From Serripes groenlandicus (Eukaryota > Mollusca > Bivalvia > Cardiida > Cardiidae), in assembly GCA_031761405.1 (NCBI GenBank), contig JASEVX010000013.1:41291653-41355652 (forward strand): a stretch of 64,000 bases of DNA, given 5' to 3'. Positions 33,690 through 46,030 of the stretch are shown here, piece by piece (the first letter of the stretch is position 1; each line of letters opens with the position of its first letter). Position numbers and translations under genes: made by a program. The notes under the pieces are model-generated. The model was given only the letters and a program-made list of their open reading frames with translations, was not told the DNA's origin and searched no databases.

Positions 33690-35190
33690 GAGATTGCTTT
33701 TTTGAAAAAGCGCTTGTCTCCCCATTTGTGTGGTCATAGGGGAGGAAAAGAAATGATGGAGATGAATTGTTTAGTTTTGGACTGGAGATGAAGCAACAGT
33801 GACAATCCTCAGTTATTGAGCGGAAACCATTTTTCAGCTGAGGGTTACCATGGCCTTGGTCTTTGACCTAGTGACCTCAAAATCAATAGGGGTTATTTTC
33901 TGCTGGTTACCAACCTGCACACCAAGTATGAAGTTCCTGGGCCCAAGCAATCTTCAGTTATTGAGCGGAAACCATTTTTCAGCCAAAGGTCACCGCGACC
34001 TTGACCTTTGACCTACTGACATCAAAATCAATAGTTATTGAGTAAAACACATTTTTCAGCTGAAGGTTACCGTGACCTTCGACATTTGACCTTGTGACCT
34101 CAAAATCAAACAAATTCAATAAAGGTCATTTACTGGTTAGGACCAACCTGCACACCAGGTATGAAGTTCCTCAACATAAGCATTATTTAGTTATTGAGAG
34201 GAAACCATTTTTCAGCTAAAGGTTACCATGACCTTGACCTTTAAGCTAGTGACCTCAAAATCAATAGGGGTCATCTACTGGTGGTGACCAACCTGCACAC
34301 CAAGTATTAACTTCCATGGCCAAAGCATTCTACAGTTATTAAGCAAAAACAATGTTTCAGCTCATTGTCACTGTGACCTTTCAGCTCAAGGTCACTGGGA
34401 CCTTGACCTTGACCTCAAAATTAATAGGATCTTTTACTGGGCATGGCCAACCTGCATACCAAGTATGGAGTTCCTCGGCCCAAGCGTTCTTCAGTTATTG
34501 AGCGGAAACCATTTTTTACCTCACAAGGTCACCATGACCTTGACCTTTGACCTTCTGACATCAAAATCAATAGAAGTCATCTACTGGTCATGACCAACCT
34601 GCATACCAAGTATAAAGATCCTATGCCCAAGCGTTCTTCAGTTATTGAGCGGAAACAAGTGTGACAGATGTGACCTTGACCACTGTGACCTTGACCTTTG
34701 ACCTAGTGACCTTAAAATTAATAGGGGTCATTTCCTGGTGGTGACCAACCTGCACATCAAGTATGAAGTTCCTGGGCCTAAGCAAAAACTATTTATCAAC
34801 TCATTGTCACTGTGACCTTTCAAGCTCATGGTCACTGTGACCTTGACTTTAGACGTACTGACCTCAAAATCAATAGAGGTCTTCTACTAGGCATGGCCAA
34901 CCTGCACACCAAGTATGGAGTTCCTCAGCCAAAGTGTTCTTCAGTTATTGAGCGGAAACCATTTTTTACCTCACAAGGTCAACATGACCTTGACCTTTGA
35001 CCTTATGTTATCAAAATCAATAGGGGTCAGCTACTGGTCATGACCAACCTGCATACCAAGTATGAAGTTCCTACGCCCAAGCGTTCTTCAGTTATTGAGC
35101 GGAAACAAGTGTGACAGACGGAAGGACGGAAGGACGGACGGAACGGGCAAAAACAATATGTCACCCCCATGTAATGGGGGAGACATAATT
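33690..35190 (+). mobile_element. GTCTCCCC-type long tandem element
   Basis: Starts near GAAAAAGCGCTTGTCTCCCC and ends CACCCCCATGTAATGGGGGAGACA after a (GGACGGAA) run at 35116. The body is about eight imperfect ~165-bp cassettes: TCAGTTATTGAGCGGAAACC, TGACCTTGACCTTTGACCT, CCTCAAAATCAATAGG, GACCAACCTGCACACCAAG, TATGAAGTTCCT. There is no coding capacity. Repeated TGACCTTTGACCT strings are perfect DR1 sites. Confidence 0.75.
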
Positions 35191-37006
35191 ACTCTTATAT
35201 CATATAGAATAACTGTTTGCATGATGTGATGCTCAGCCTCATCTGCTTTGAAAACGTCTTCATGAAGTTAGATATCTCGGACATCCGAATATCAACATTG
35301 AAATAGATCAAACATATTTTCATGTCTTACAATGCATTTGGGTCAGTACATTTATATTACAGTCAATAATTGAACCAGTTTCGAATATAGGAGCCACCTT
35401 ATCTAACTTACAAACCTGTATATAAACATTTTCTTCATTAGGAGCCTTCTTTCTTGGTACTAACCTTTGCATTATTAGGATGCAGCTGACCAAGTGTGAC
35501 TGAATCAAGTTCAAATGGTTAATACATCTACATGTGATATAGCTAAAATACTGTTTATGTTTGGAGTCAAATTATCAAATTGACAGGCTATTGATTAAAT
35601 ACACTCACTGTCTGCTATTTAACTATCAGTCAAGTGAATCAGCATACTTATAATAGTTTTAAGGCAGTGCTGGAACTGATCATATATATGTACAGGCTAG
35701 TCTGAATCTACATTATTGTCCTCATATGTAACTATATCAGGTTTATTTGTTTCAAGTATTCAAACAATGATATTAATGGCTTTCCTCGTCCTTGTCGTTC
35801 AGGATTGTGGGTTTAAGCATTAAACTGGTAGCTTACCACAGAAATTGATGAGTTGTTGATTGCGGAGTAAAACACTTTACAAATCAGCAAGGTAAATCTA
35901 TTCACATGTAAAGTAAAATTTGGAAAAAAGAAGACAAGTTAACTCAATATCCTAAACAGTCTAAATGCTTATTAAATATTAAGCACATATAAAGGTACAA
36001 GTAATAAATTATAAAAAATGAAATAAATACCTTGATATGGATATGAAAAAGAGAAAGGTAAACAAGTTACATTCTATTACTATCAGCTATTCATTACTGA
36101 TAAACACTGTTGAACTTAAACTTGGATACTGCAAAGGCTACTAATTCTTTCCCACATACAACAGTTCTTCAGCAGACGACTATCAAAACATGTAGGCAGA
36201 ATATTGGATAACTGCCTATAATCCAGTACAAATATTGATTTCTTTAGGAATTGATACATGAATTGGTGGGTAAATTCTTAATATATTTCTGCTTTTATGC
36301 GTCGTTTTGAAGATTATTTTTTAAACCACTCATACATTCTCCATCACGAATATTATATTTGTGAGCACTGTATAATATCAGGTGTCGATGTTTCTTAAAA
36401 CAATTTGTAATAAATTAATTGATACATCTATTCGATCGTTCAATCGTTCGTTCAGCCGTCTATTTGTCCGTTCGCTAGTTCGGTTATGCGTTCATTCATG
36501 CCTACATTTATTCAAAACACGATCAGATGGTAGACATTAATTATTCAAATAATGTATCCATCGTGTTTTTAATAATCAAATAACAACTCTTCCGATGATT
36601 ACAAAATAAAATTGAAGCAAATTTAAACCAGTGACCAATTAGAACACAGATATATAAATCAAACTATTTATCCATTAGACTTAAGATTTATAATAATCAA
36701 ATAAAACCCGCTAGATTTCTAAAACTGAAATGCGCACCCTTATTTAGGAACTCGTCAGAACTGGGGGTCTGATATTATACCCTATCCGTTCTTTTATATA
36801 CGCTTATTGTCATTATATTTCAAACCGTTTAATCAAGTACTCTATCTACATAACATTATATATATACATATACAGGACAACGGGTACTCTTATCTTTAAA
36901 CTCATCAGAACTGGATCCGATTTGTTCCCCTATCAACACTTCCGATTACACTCCATGCAACATTCTTTAAATAAAAAAGCTTATTCAAATGCATTCGCTG
37001 CATCCC

Positions 37007-37038
<32 letters not shown>

Positions 37039-37506
37039 TCCAGACGTTACGTAGACCGGTTGTACTTTATAACTAGCATTACGTGGACCGCTGGATTGCG
37101 TGGACATTTTTTGGTCCACTTAATATTTCATGACCTTATTAACGTTAAATTATAAGATTTTTTTTTGTTAATAAACATACTTATTATAAATGATGAAGAG
37201 TAAAATGTTTTTTAATTTGTTTCACATTGATTTGACACACGATTTGCGAAAATTGTGTATTTGTTTAATAACTCGCGTATATACATATATCCATTATTAA
37301 CGGCATTGCGTGGACAGCAGAAAATGTCGATTTAAAACAAAAAAATGGCTATATATGAATATTTTTTATAATTTTATTCTTACATTGGGTCTATAAGTTT
37401 CTATATATGCGAGAAAATATTAATATTAAAGGGAAGTAAAAGAATATGTTTTTTAGCAATAATCGGTGATCCCACAATTTGAAATAACGACTTGTCAGCA
37501 TCCAAG
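35191..37506. other. AT-rich DNA, minor repeats only
   Basis: A half copy of the CCCTTTCCC MITE (TTCTTTCCCACATACAAC, CAGCAGACGACTATCAAAA) lies at 36145-36200, GTTCGTTC-type simple sequence at about 36435 and an (AT)12 run at 37009-37032. No gene recognised. Confidence 0.5.
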
Positions 37507-37557
37507 ATGGCGGCAATGTGTTACCGGGTAACACGAGGATGTTGCAGAAAGCGATTG
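37507..37557 (+). CDS. Candidate first coding exon of an unknown small gene
   Basis: The ATG lies inside CCAAGATGGCGGCAATG, the YY1-type motif often found at start codons of housekeeping genes. The frame reads MAAMCYRVTRGCCRKRL and then meets a GGTAAGC donor at 37558. Phase-0 candidates downstream are 39962-39997 (after TTATTATTCTTTCAG; 12 codons, SKAGFQRCGSFK; donor GTATGA) and 52436-52579 (after AAAATTACAG; NVIREHSARPDVK then TAA). Joined, that gives only 42 residues, unlike anything I know. Alternative frames across the junctions are also short. Splice sites are good; the gene is a guess that a transcript would settle. Confidence 0.25.
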
Positions 37558-38041
37558 GTAAGCATTTATATAACAGTTAAGATATCCATGCATGTTGTTA
37601 TTAGACTCATAACTGTTTCTAAGTTATTAGAATTATAATTTTCTGAATATAATCTATCATTGACTGTTTTCCGCTGGCTTATTTTCTCCTGTCGGATAAT
37701 TTTGTTTTTCGTAAAGAACAAAATAGTGAAATACAGAAATAGGCTTGATAAGAATTTTGAAACATTGCTCAATCCAATAATGTACTTTATACTGAATCAA
37801 ACTAAACAAGAGTTTACATAATAATAACAATTTATTTCATTATAAACTGTTTATTGTTGAATCATAATTTATTTACCCCACCCTACAAAATATTGGTAAA
37901 GGCAGGGTCTTTCAACTATTTGAATGACCCCGGTAAAGGTTAGGTATCTAAATACACTTAATAAATCCCTTCTCTGTTTCCATGTATTCCATGATCATGT
38001 AAATCGACAAGCTGTCGGTCCTCAATTGTCACATTTTCTGA

Positions 38042-38227
38042 CAGTGTCCAACCTAGGAGAGGGGAGTTACTAATTCCCCCACTGCTTTGAATATTTCCCC
38101 CTAATTTTGACTGGAGTGGGGGGAAAATTTAACATAGACAAAGAAGGAAAAATGTCCTAGTTTGTTCATAGAATAATTTTAAGGATAAAGTGCCCCCCCT
38201 TGTTTTCGATTCCTAGGTTGGACACTG
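38042..38227. mobile_element. 186-bp hAT-like MITE
   Basis: Perfect 17-bp inverted termini CAGTGTCCAACCTAGGA and TCCTAGGTTGGACACTG. Flanks TTTCTGA and TTTCTAA agree at 6 of 7 bases, as expected for an aged hAT target duplication. The interior is A/T- and C/G-run-rich, with no coding. 37558-38041 and 38228-39400 show no recognised gene. Confidence 0.85.
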
Positions 38228-39407
38228 TTTCTAAGCGTTTCTAATATAAAGAACATGGTCAAGTATATCATTAAAATGAATAACCTCTTTAGTCTAAAGT
38301 TTAAAACAATCCAAAGAAACTGTGGGGTCATGCATTATGCACGCTACATGGAAATACTAAAATATACCAAAATATACAGAAATACACTAATCAAAAGGCT
38401 TAGTTAATCCTAGTATCAATTGTTATGGGAGATCTAAGGACACATGACACCTGCTGTTAAAAACAACACGACGAGTCGAGTGTATAAGTTACACATGCGA
38501 GTGTTTACTTGCTGTTGATCAATTATCAGTTAATACATGTAGGGATCGACGAACCCACTCTAAATTTATGGCCTTTAATATATCAATTGTAGGCAAAAAA
38601 ATACCTGATAATAAAAAATACCTAATTATTATCTTTTTTACATGTTTTTCTCAACAAGGCCTGCATTGATCGACAAACCCACTTCAAATTTACGGTCTTT
38701 GATGTATCAATATTGCTCAGAGTTGTTGGTCAGTCAGATTAAAAGGCTGAATTAACATTACACAACAATAAAACAAGTATGAAATACACAAACTGTCAAA
38801 ATGATAAAACGGGTGTCGTAAAGTGGTCTCCTGACAAGATGGAAGCCAACTCGGGAAAAGTAGCGATATTAAATTGAACAAGTAACTGTATGAATTAATA
38901 AAAGACAATACTTTTATGTGCTGTATGTCGATTCAAAAATGCTTATTTGTGTTCTACACAAGTGTATTTCAGAGCATTTCGGTATATATTCAGTATATTT
39001 CTATGTATTGCTGTGTATCTCAGTATTTCCATGTACTCCATTATGCAAGAAAGAAATCACCAGGCGAAAATGGTTACTGTCATTTTGGACAAAATAGGGC
39101 CCAGACAAACTCTAACTGGTGTTTAGCATTCTCAACTTTCACTTTCAAACAAGGTGAGAATGCTAAAAGTGATCAAATCAATAATTTCCAGTGCATCCTA
39201 TACACATTCAAAATGCATTTAAACTTAATGACAAATATTCAATACATACTGGTGCTGGTATATATTTACTCATCTCTACACAAACAAAGGTTTATTTCTA
39301 AAGGGACTATAGTACTTATGTATTTAACGTAATTTGATCTAAATGGTCACACTGTTGTTTCAAATTTTGCTTTATTGATGTTTTCTACTTCTTAATCAAT
39401 AAATGAA

Positions 39408-39556
39408 CCATGTCAATGAAATGTCTAAAAGTGAAAAAACATTGTGGCAAAAGGAGAAATTGCTGGTTTTGAGCAATTTCTTCTTTTACCACTATGTTTT
39501 CAAAACATCTTCTGCTGCAAAGGCGTCAGAAAGCATCTATATGTGGGAACGGGTTA
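39408..39556. mobile_element. Partial CCCTTTCCC MITE
   Basis: Starts within the element (AACATTGTGGCAAAAGGAG), keeps the palindromic core AATTGCTGGTTTTGAGCAATT and the right end ATATGTGGGAACGGGTTAA. Confidence 0.75.
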
Positions 39557-40035
39557 ATATTGTTAATCTGACAGCGGGTGGAAGCTATACACCACATGCC
39601 TGAAAGGATCTTTGTTATTTCCAGATAAATAAAAAGGGAGAGTTGTAGTAAAACTAGCATGTTGGCAATGTGGTTAATACTCATCATATGGGATACATGA
39701 TAATTACATAGATCTATACCCACATAAATATTAAATTGAACTCACCTATTAAGATCTTTTTAAATTATGTACATGTATATATATATATATGCATAAATAG
39801 GTGAACACATGCAATTTTACATTAGATCAGGGATGTAGATATAAGACTTAACTATTGTCCCTGTTTAGATTGTTTAATATTCTGACTTCATGCAAACCTG
39901 TGTTTTTAAACTAATTCGATATGTTTTATATCAATACATCCATCCATTATTATTCTTTCAGTCGAAGGCTGGTTTCCAGAGGTGTGGATCTTTTAAGGTA
40001 TGAATTCAATTTCTATGATGTTAAATTTCTTTGAA

Positions 40036-40420
40036 TTTTTAGCTCGACTATTCGAAGAATATGAGTTATACTACTCGCCCTGGCATCTGCATCACACCTT
40101 GGTTGAGGTTTGCATGTAAGTACTTAAATACTACATGTATTGCATTGAAACTTTCTACAACCCTGCCCTACTTCAACACCTATGTAGATTATCAAGTTAG
40201 ATAACTCTATCCTGCATTTTATGAAAGTTATGACCCATTTTGACTTAGAAATTCTGGTAGAGGTTGCATGCAACCTAATTAAGAGTCCATTTCTCAGTAT
40301 TTACCTGCTGCATTGTATTGAAAGCATCTACAACCCTACCCCACTACCACACCTATGTAGATTATCAAGTAAGAAAACTCTCCTGCATTTTATGCAAGTT
40401 ATTAACAGTGTCCGATTCAG
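40036..40420 (+). mobile_element. AGCTCGACTA-type element fragment
   Basis: Begins TTTTTAGCTCGACTATTCG and GTATAACTCGCC-like text, followed by cassettes with TTGACTTAGAAATTCTGG, TTGCATGCAACTTAA-type, AGAGTCCATTTCTCAGTATT and CACCTATGTAGATTATCAAG. More cassettes of the same element recur at 43027-43482, 43714-43830, 44640-44770 and 46130-46330, so a long element has been cut into pieces by the insertions between. Confidence 0.55.
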
Positions 40421-40982
40421 AATTGTTTGGTAGCCCATTGGGCTACCAGATTTGGAAGCTGGTAGCCCGAAATATCGCGGATGCTAATAAGTGTTTTATG
40501 GTTATTTTTTTCTACTTCTGTACAAACATAACACCATGTACATGATTTAAGGGTAGTGACCAATTCAAATAACATGACTGTGTTGCAAAAGACCTGAAGT
40601 GCAGCATTCAGTTAAAACAAATGAAATTTGGAAAAGTGACTTTTTGGTGGAGCTTGACAGATAGGAGAAAATTGGTACTAAAGTTTTTCAAGATTATTTT
40701 TCAATTGGTTATTTGAAATATTCTGAATAAAATGTATGTATTTTATCCATATTTACAAAAGATTCAAAAGCTTGTGACAGAAATGTTTAAACTTGAGACC
40801 AAAAAATCAAATGATGTAATATAGACTCTTCAAATTGGAGGTCACCGATTTAGGTCCCTCACCGAAACAGGGCATACGATACGAGTGTCAGTTTTACTAA
40901 GAAAGACATTTATGTATATATTAAATAAGATTCATTTTTATTAACCAAAAGTTAAATTTGTCAGGTTCAATGAAGTTATTAA

Positions 40983-41485
40983 CCCTTTCCCTCATATAGA
41001 CGCTCTCTGACGCCTCTGCAGCAGACAGCTTTTTGAAAGCATAGTGACAACAGAAGAAATTGATCAAAACATGCAATTTCTCCTTTTGCCACAATGTTTT
41101 CCACTTAGTCATAGGTTATCCATTATTTTTTTTATTTTTTTGGCCGGATTGCTTAAGCAATTCCGGTCTATAGATTGGCGATGTCCGTCTGTCTGTCTGT
41201 CTGTCCGTCAACATTTTGGTTAAAGTTTTAGGTTAGGCAAAATGGTTAAAGTTTCTGGTTAAGCAAAATCTCACCACAAGAAAGGGTTGCAAACTTGAAA
41301 CTTTGCCTGAAGGTAACCAGTAACAAGTTCTATTGATTTCTATTGTTACTTTGACCTTGACCTTAGTTTGTCGATTTTCAAGGTCAAATTGCCGACAATC
41401 CGGCCTTACCGTCTTCAGCGGTTTCTTGTTACTAAATATCATGTTCAAAGTCGTCTGCTGCAGAATTGTTGTATGAGGGAAAGGG
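40983..41485 (-). mobile_element. CCCTTTCCC MITE split by an insertion
   Basis: TTAA (40979-40982) and TTAA (41486-41489) flank inverted ends CCCTTTCCCTCATA and TATGAGGGAAAGGG. Total 503 bp; subtracting about 280 bp of foreign sequence leaves the same 223 bp as intact copies. The break is after GGTTATCCATTA, the resumption at ATATCATGTTCAAAG. Confidence 0.85.
41124..41428 (+). mobile_element. CCGGTCTATAG-type element inside the MITE
   Basis: Begins TTTTTTTGGCCGGATTGC and ends GTCTTCAGCGGTTTCTTGTT. Its interior is GATGTCCGTCTGTCTGTC, AAACTTTGCCTGAAGG and GGTCAAATTGCCGACAATCC. A second copy is at 48777-49034. Non-coding. Confidence 0.75.
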
Positions 41486-41514
41486 TTAAATCATAAAATA
41501 TTGTCAAAAACAAT

Positions 41515-41583
41515 GACGCGAATAATACTGTAACACATGAAACACGTTAAATTTGTTTCATGTGTTACGGTATTATTCACAAC
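41515..41583. repeat. Palindrome, ~28-bp arms
   Basis: GAATAATACTGTAACACATG plus AAACACG mirrored by GTTTCATGTGTTACGGTATT and ATTC, about one mismatch. Foldback element or MITE remnant. 41584-41980 after it is unassigned. Confidence 0.8.
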
Positions 41584-41984
41584 ATAGCCGCCATTTTGAT
41601 AATTGCGCAATGTTAATCATGGTTCCCTACTGAGAATTTGATTTATCGGTAAACAGCGTTGAATGTAAACATCGGGTCCACTCTTGATAGGGGTCGTCGG
41701 GTCGTTAACGTCATTGACCCAATTTCTCATTTCTTCCAATGAAATTGCAATTATTAGTCATATGATTTTTTTCCCCGCCGGTTATGCTAATTAATTTTGG
41801 TAAACAAAGCGTTGATTGGGCATTTATTATTCACGTGGAATCGTTAATAGATTTCATCCCAAACATTTTCTTTGATTTACGAATACTATGTCGATTATGA
41901 AGGTGTTTCATATTTGATTAACAGCAAGATAAGATCTAGAAGTGGTCGTATTGTATTGTCTTTAATATTTGGATCGAATTTATT

Positions 41985-43026
41985 TTATTAACCATGGCTA
42001 CCATATTTCACATGTGTATTCCTTGTGACATGACCTTTCTGTCAGTACCAAAATGTTTGACCTTGCGACCTTGACCTTTGACCTAGATGTAGTTTTTGGC
42101 CTGTCTGCACGAAAAAAACTTTAACCTTGACCACTACTTTTGAACCATAACAGGTACGGCTACCATATTTCACATGTGTATTCCTTGTGACATTACCTTT
42201 CTGTCAGTACCAAAATGTTTGACCTTGCGACCTTGACCTTTGACCTAGATGTTGCCATTCTCGAAAAAAACTTTAACCTTGGCCATTTCTTTTGAACCAT
42301 AACAGGTACGGCTACAATATTTCACATGTGTATTCCTTGTGACATGACCTTTCTGTCAGTACCAACATTTTTGACCTTTCGACCTTGACCTTTGACCTAG
42401 AAGTTGCCATTCTCGAAAAAAACTTTAACCTTGACATTTCGTTTGAACCATAACAGATACGGCTACCATATTTCACATGTGTATTCCTTGTGACATGACA
42501 TTTCTGTCAGTACCAACATTTTTGACCTTGCGACCTTGACCTTTGACCTAGATGTTGCCATTCTCAATTTTTTTTTTAACCTTCCCCACTTCTTTTGAAC
42601 CATAACAGGTAAGGCTACCATATTTCACATGTGTATACCTTGTGACATGACCTTTCTGTCACTACCAAATTTTTTCACCTTGCGACCTTGACCTTTGACC
42701 TAGATGTTGCCATTCTCCTTGACAACTACTTTTGAACCATAACAGGTACGGCTACCATATTTCATGTGTATATCTTGTGACATGACCTTTCTGTCAGTAC
42801 CAAAATTTTTCACCTTGACCTTTGACCTAGATGTTGCCATTCTCGAAAAAAACTTTAACCTTGACCACTACTTTTGAACCATAACAGGTACGGCTACCAT
42901 ATTTCACATGTGTATTCCTTGTGACATGACCTTTCTGTCAGTACCAACATTTTTGACCTGGCGACCTTGACCTTTGACCTAGATGTTGCCATTGGGGGGC
43001 ATCAGTGTTTCACAAACACATCTTGT
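41985..43026 (+). mobile_element. GGGGGCAT-type long tandem element, partial
   Basis: About seven ~150-bp cassettes: ACTTTTGAACCATAACAGG, TACGGCTACCATATTTCAC, CCTTGTGACATGACCTTTC, GACCTTGACCTTTGACCT, AGATGTTGCCATTCTCG. It ends GGGGGGCATCAGTGTTTC and ACATCTTGTT like the full copy at 49836. The left terminus is missing. Seven TGACCTTTGACCT (DR1) motifs here. Confidence 0.75.
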
Positions 43027-43486
43027 TGACTTAGAAATTGTGGTAAAGGTGTTGCGTGCAACTTAAATTAAGAGTCCATTTCTCAGTATTTACCTTCTGC
43101 ATTGTACACTAGACAAAACTTCCAATGCCCATATGTACATTAATATTATACCAAATACACTGCAATTTGACAAGAGTATCTTATAACTATCCTGTAACAG
43201 AATAACAGATTACAATAAAATGCATTAATTGATTGAAGGGTGCATTTTTTTAAAGTTTGCAGGATAAGTCAGTAGCGGATGTGACCATCAGCAGAATTCT
43301 AAGTATTTATTTAATACATTGGTTTGAAACATACAATCCTACCCAACTATCACATGTATGTATATTATGTAGATAGATTACTCTATCCTGCATTTTATGC
43401 AAGTTATGGTTCTTTTTGACTTAGAAATTCTGGTTAAGGTGTTGCGAGCAACTAAATTAAGACTTCATATCTCAGTATTTTCTTAA

Positions 43487-43709
43487 CCCTTATCCTGATA
43501 CAACAATTCTGCAGGAGATGACTTTGAACATATTGTGTCAGAAAATCTCTAAAATTGAATGGATAACCTATATATAGATGACAAAAAGTGGAAATCATTG
43601 TGGCTAAAGGAGAAATTGCTAGTTTTGAGCAATTTCTTCTTTTGTCAATATGTTTTCAAAAATCTGTCTGATGCAGAGGTGTCAGAAAGCGTCTATATGA
43701 GGGAAAGGG
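43487..43709 (+). mobile_element. Full-length CCCTTTCCC MITE between TTAAs
   Basis: Exactly 223 bp between TTAA (43483-43486) and TTAA (43710-43713). Reference copy for the family: left end CCCTTATCCTGATACAAC, core AAGGAGAAATTGCTAGTTTT, right end CTATATGAGGGAAAGGG. Confidence 0.85.
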
Positions 43710-44262
43710 TTAATGCATTAAATATAAACCTCATACAACCCTACCCAAATATCACACCTATGTATATTATGAAGTTAAATTACTCTATCCTGCATATTAT
43801 ATGCAAGTTATGGCCCTTTTTGACTGAAATTCTGGTAAGGCCATCATTAAAAAATTGTTTGTTTCCCCTTTACCGACCCTAGATTTAAGAGGTGAGTTGG
43901 TAGGTCGAAAAATATTTTATTTTTTTCGGAGGGGAGGATTAACAAACTAATATGAATGTTGAATGACATATAACTCATACAAGCTGCCCTGTTTCAGTGA
44001 CTGACCTAAATCGGTGACCTTCTTGTTTTGCATATACTCTTCAATTGTTATCATGTCGAGGGTGTGCTTTAAGTGCAAAAACATCCATTTTTTCTATTTC
44101 TGTAGTGAATACAACTTGGGAAAACCCAAAATATACACGTGACCATTCCAGCCAATCGTATTAGTTTTAGACTTACGAATGGATGCGGTAAACGTCATCA
44201 ATATTGGGGCCGTTGAATAGGCATGTGCACAAGACATGTATCGATTGTAAACTTCCGTACAG

Positions 44263-44640
44263 GGTTTTCCCTAAGCTTTGAAACTTGAGGGTCATTGTGA
44301 CCCCCATGTCATCAAAGTTGAGGGTCATCTTATAAATATTGGGGCTCCAAATTAGAACTTTATTATCAAGTGATGAAAAATTTGAAATCTGTAACAACAA
44401 AATTGTTTCCGGTTAAATAAACTAGACAAAATCGGTAAAAAAACAAACGAAATATCGCCCAAACTTGTTTGAATAAGATATATAACTATTTCATTAAATA
44501 TCCATTTTGGTGTACTTAATTAACAACAATACCCACAATACCGTATTCAGTTATCCTCAGTTCAAATCGACCACATTGTGAGTTATTAAACGTCAGACCT
44601 CTAAGAGGTGGATTAAAAAGAGATTAAAACACATAACAAC
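44263..44640 (-). mobile_element. hAT-derived fragment related to 53372-56493
   Basis: Starts CAGGGTTTTCCCTAAGC, then GAGGGTCATTGTGACCCCC, which resembles the 3' end of the 53372 element. From 44390 (TTGAAATCTGTAACAAC) to 44635 it is the reverse complement of about 53770-54025 of that element. It therefore joins two separated parts of the longer element, as internally deleted derivatives do. 43831-44262 is unassigned. Confidence 0.65.
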
Positions 44641-44814
44641 TAATTCAAGAGTCCTTATCTCAGTATTTTCCTGATGCATTGTATTGAAACTTTCTTCAAC
44701 TATAGCTCTTCCTCACTATCACACCTATGTAGATTATCATGATAGATAACTCTATTCTGCATTAGGGCTTTTCTAGTTAACCCACCCAAGGAAGGCAAAA
44801 AATGGAAATTCTGT

Positions 44815-45315
44815 AGGGGGAAGGTCTTTTTATGCCCCCCCCGGAATCTCCGATTCGGGGGGCATATAGTTTTTGGCCTGTCTGCACGTCTGTCTGCACA
44901 AAAAAAACTTTAACCTTGACCACTACTTTTGAACCATAACAGGTACGGCTACCATATTTCACATGTGTATTCCTTGTGACATGACCTTTCTGTCAGTACC
45001 AAAATGTTTGACCCTGCGACCTTGACCTTTGACCTAGATGTTGCCATTCTCGAAAAAAATAATAACCTTGACCACTACTTTTGAACCATAACAGGTACGG
45101 CTACCATATTTCATGTGTATATCTTGTGACATGACCTTTCTGTCAGTACCAACATTTTTCACCATGCGACCTTGACCTTTGACCTAGATGTTGCCATTCT
45201 CGAAAAAAAAAATAACCTTGACCACTTCTTTTGAACCATAACAGGTACGGCTACCATATTTCACATGTGTATTCCTTGTGACATGACCTTTCTGTCAGTA
45301 CCAACATTTTTGAAC
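44815..45315 (+). mobile_element. GGGGGCAT-type element, 5' part
   Basis: Begins TTTATGCCCCCCCCGGAATC, CGATTCGGGGGGCATATAG (a terminal hairpin), GGCCTGTCTGCACGTCTGTC, then three cassettes with GGTACGGCTACCATATTTC and TGACCTTTGACCT. It stops inside a cassette at about 45310 (ACATTTTTGAACG). Confidence 0.75.
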
Positions 45316-45584
45316 GTTCATTCTCGGTCACTGCCGATCTTCTCTATCAACATCTTTTTTCCAACATAAGGAAAAATTCTGTCAACATAATTATCTGTTA
45401 ATTTTTTCCGACATTTTTAAATGATTTTTCTGAAGTTGCTTATTATTATAAACTATAGAATGCCTGAATAACAGATTTACACTAGCAGAAAGGTAAAAAA
45501 GATTACCAGAAATGGAGAATGGTGTCAGTGTCTTGCAGACCGTCAATAATGTATATGTCTGGTGAATTTGTAGAGGCATATGCT

Positions 45585-46030
45585 TAGGAAAAATATATAG
45601 AGTTTAATTAACATTGTTTTCATGATACGGGATTTAAATCTGAAGTGGAAGAGATTCTTGCGATATATAAACGAGTGCCCTACAGTGCACGAGTTTTTAT
45701 ATATGCAAGTATCTCTTTCACGAGGCATTTAATTCCCAAATCATGAAAACAATGTTTTTTGAACTATATATTATATACTCTGCGTTAATTTTCGTTTTTT
45801 AACGACAATACCTCTGTGCAGCTCTTTTATGTTTAGCTCAGAAGTGGAGATCTTAATGACGTAATCTGCCAGTTTTGCATTGACGTCACTACGCGCTCAC
45901 CGACAAATGCCGAAAATGCCGAAAATCCAGCTAGTGAACTAGGCGATATTGCTCAGTAGACAAAAAGCATGTTGTAGGTTTTCTCAAGTTGGAAAATCTC
46001 TATATTTGATCAATGAGTATATAATATAAA
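45585..46030. repeat. Foldback region
   Basis: ATTGTTTTCATGATACGGGA...AGAGATTCTTGCGATATATA, ACGAGTGC is mirrored by GCACGAGTTTTTATATATGC, AGTATCTCTTTCACG and TCATGAAAACAAT around 45685. Further out, ACTATATATTATATACTC and GAGTATATAATATAAACTTC may be outer ends of the same element. Non-coding. Confidence 0.6.

Noticed and set aside
36435..36500. GTTCGTTC repeats as possible telomere-like or regulatory array
   Set aside because: Irregular short simple sequence, similar at 31130; no sign of function.
38916..39332. 138-codon frame on the plus strand
   Set aside because: Tyr/Ile/Ser-rich with no recognisable pattern, and AT-biased like surrounding noncoding DNA. Probably chance.
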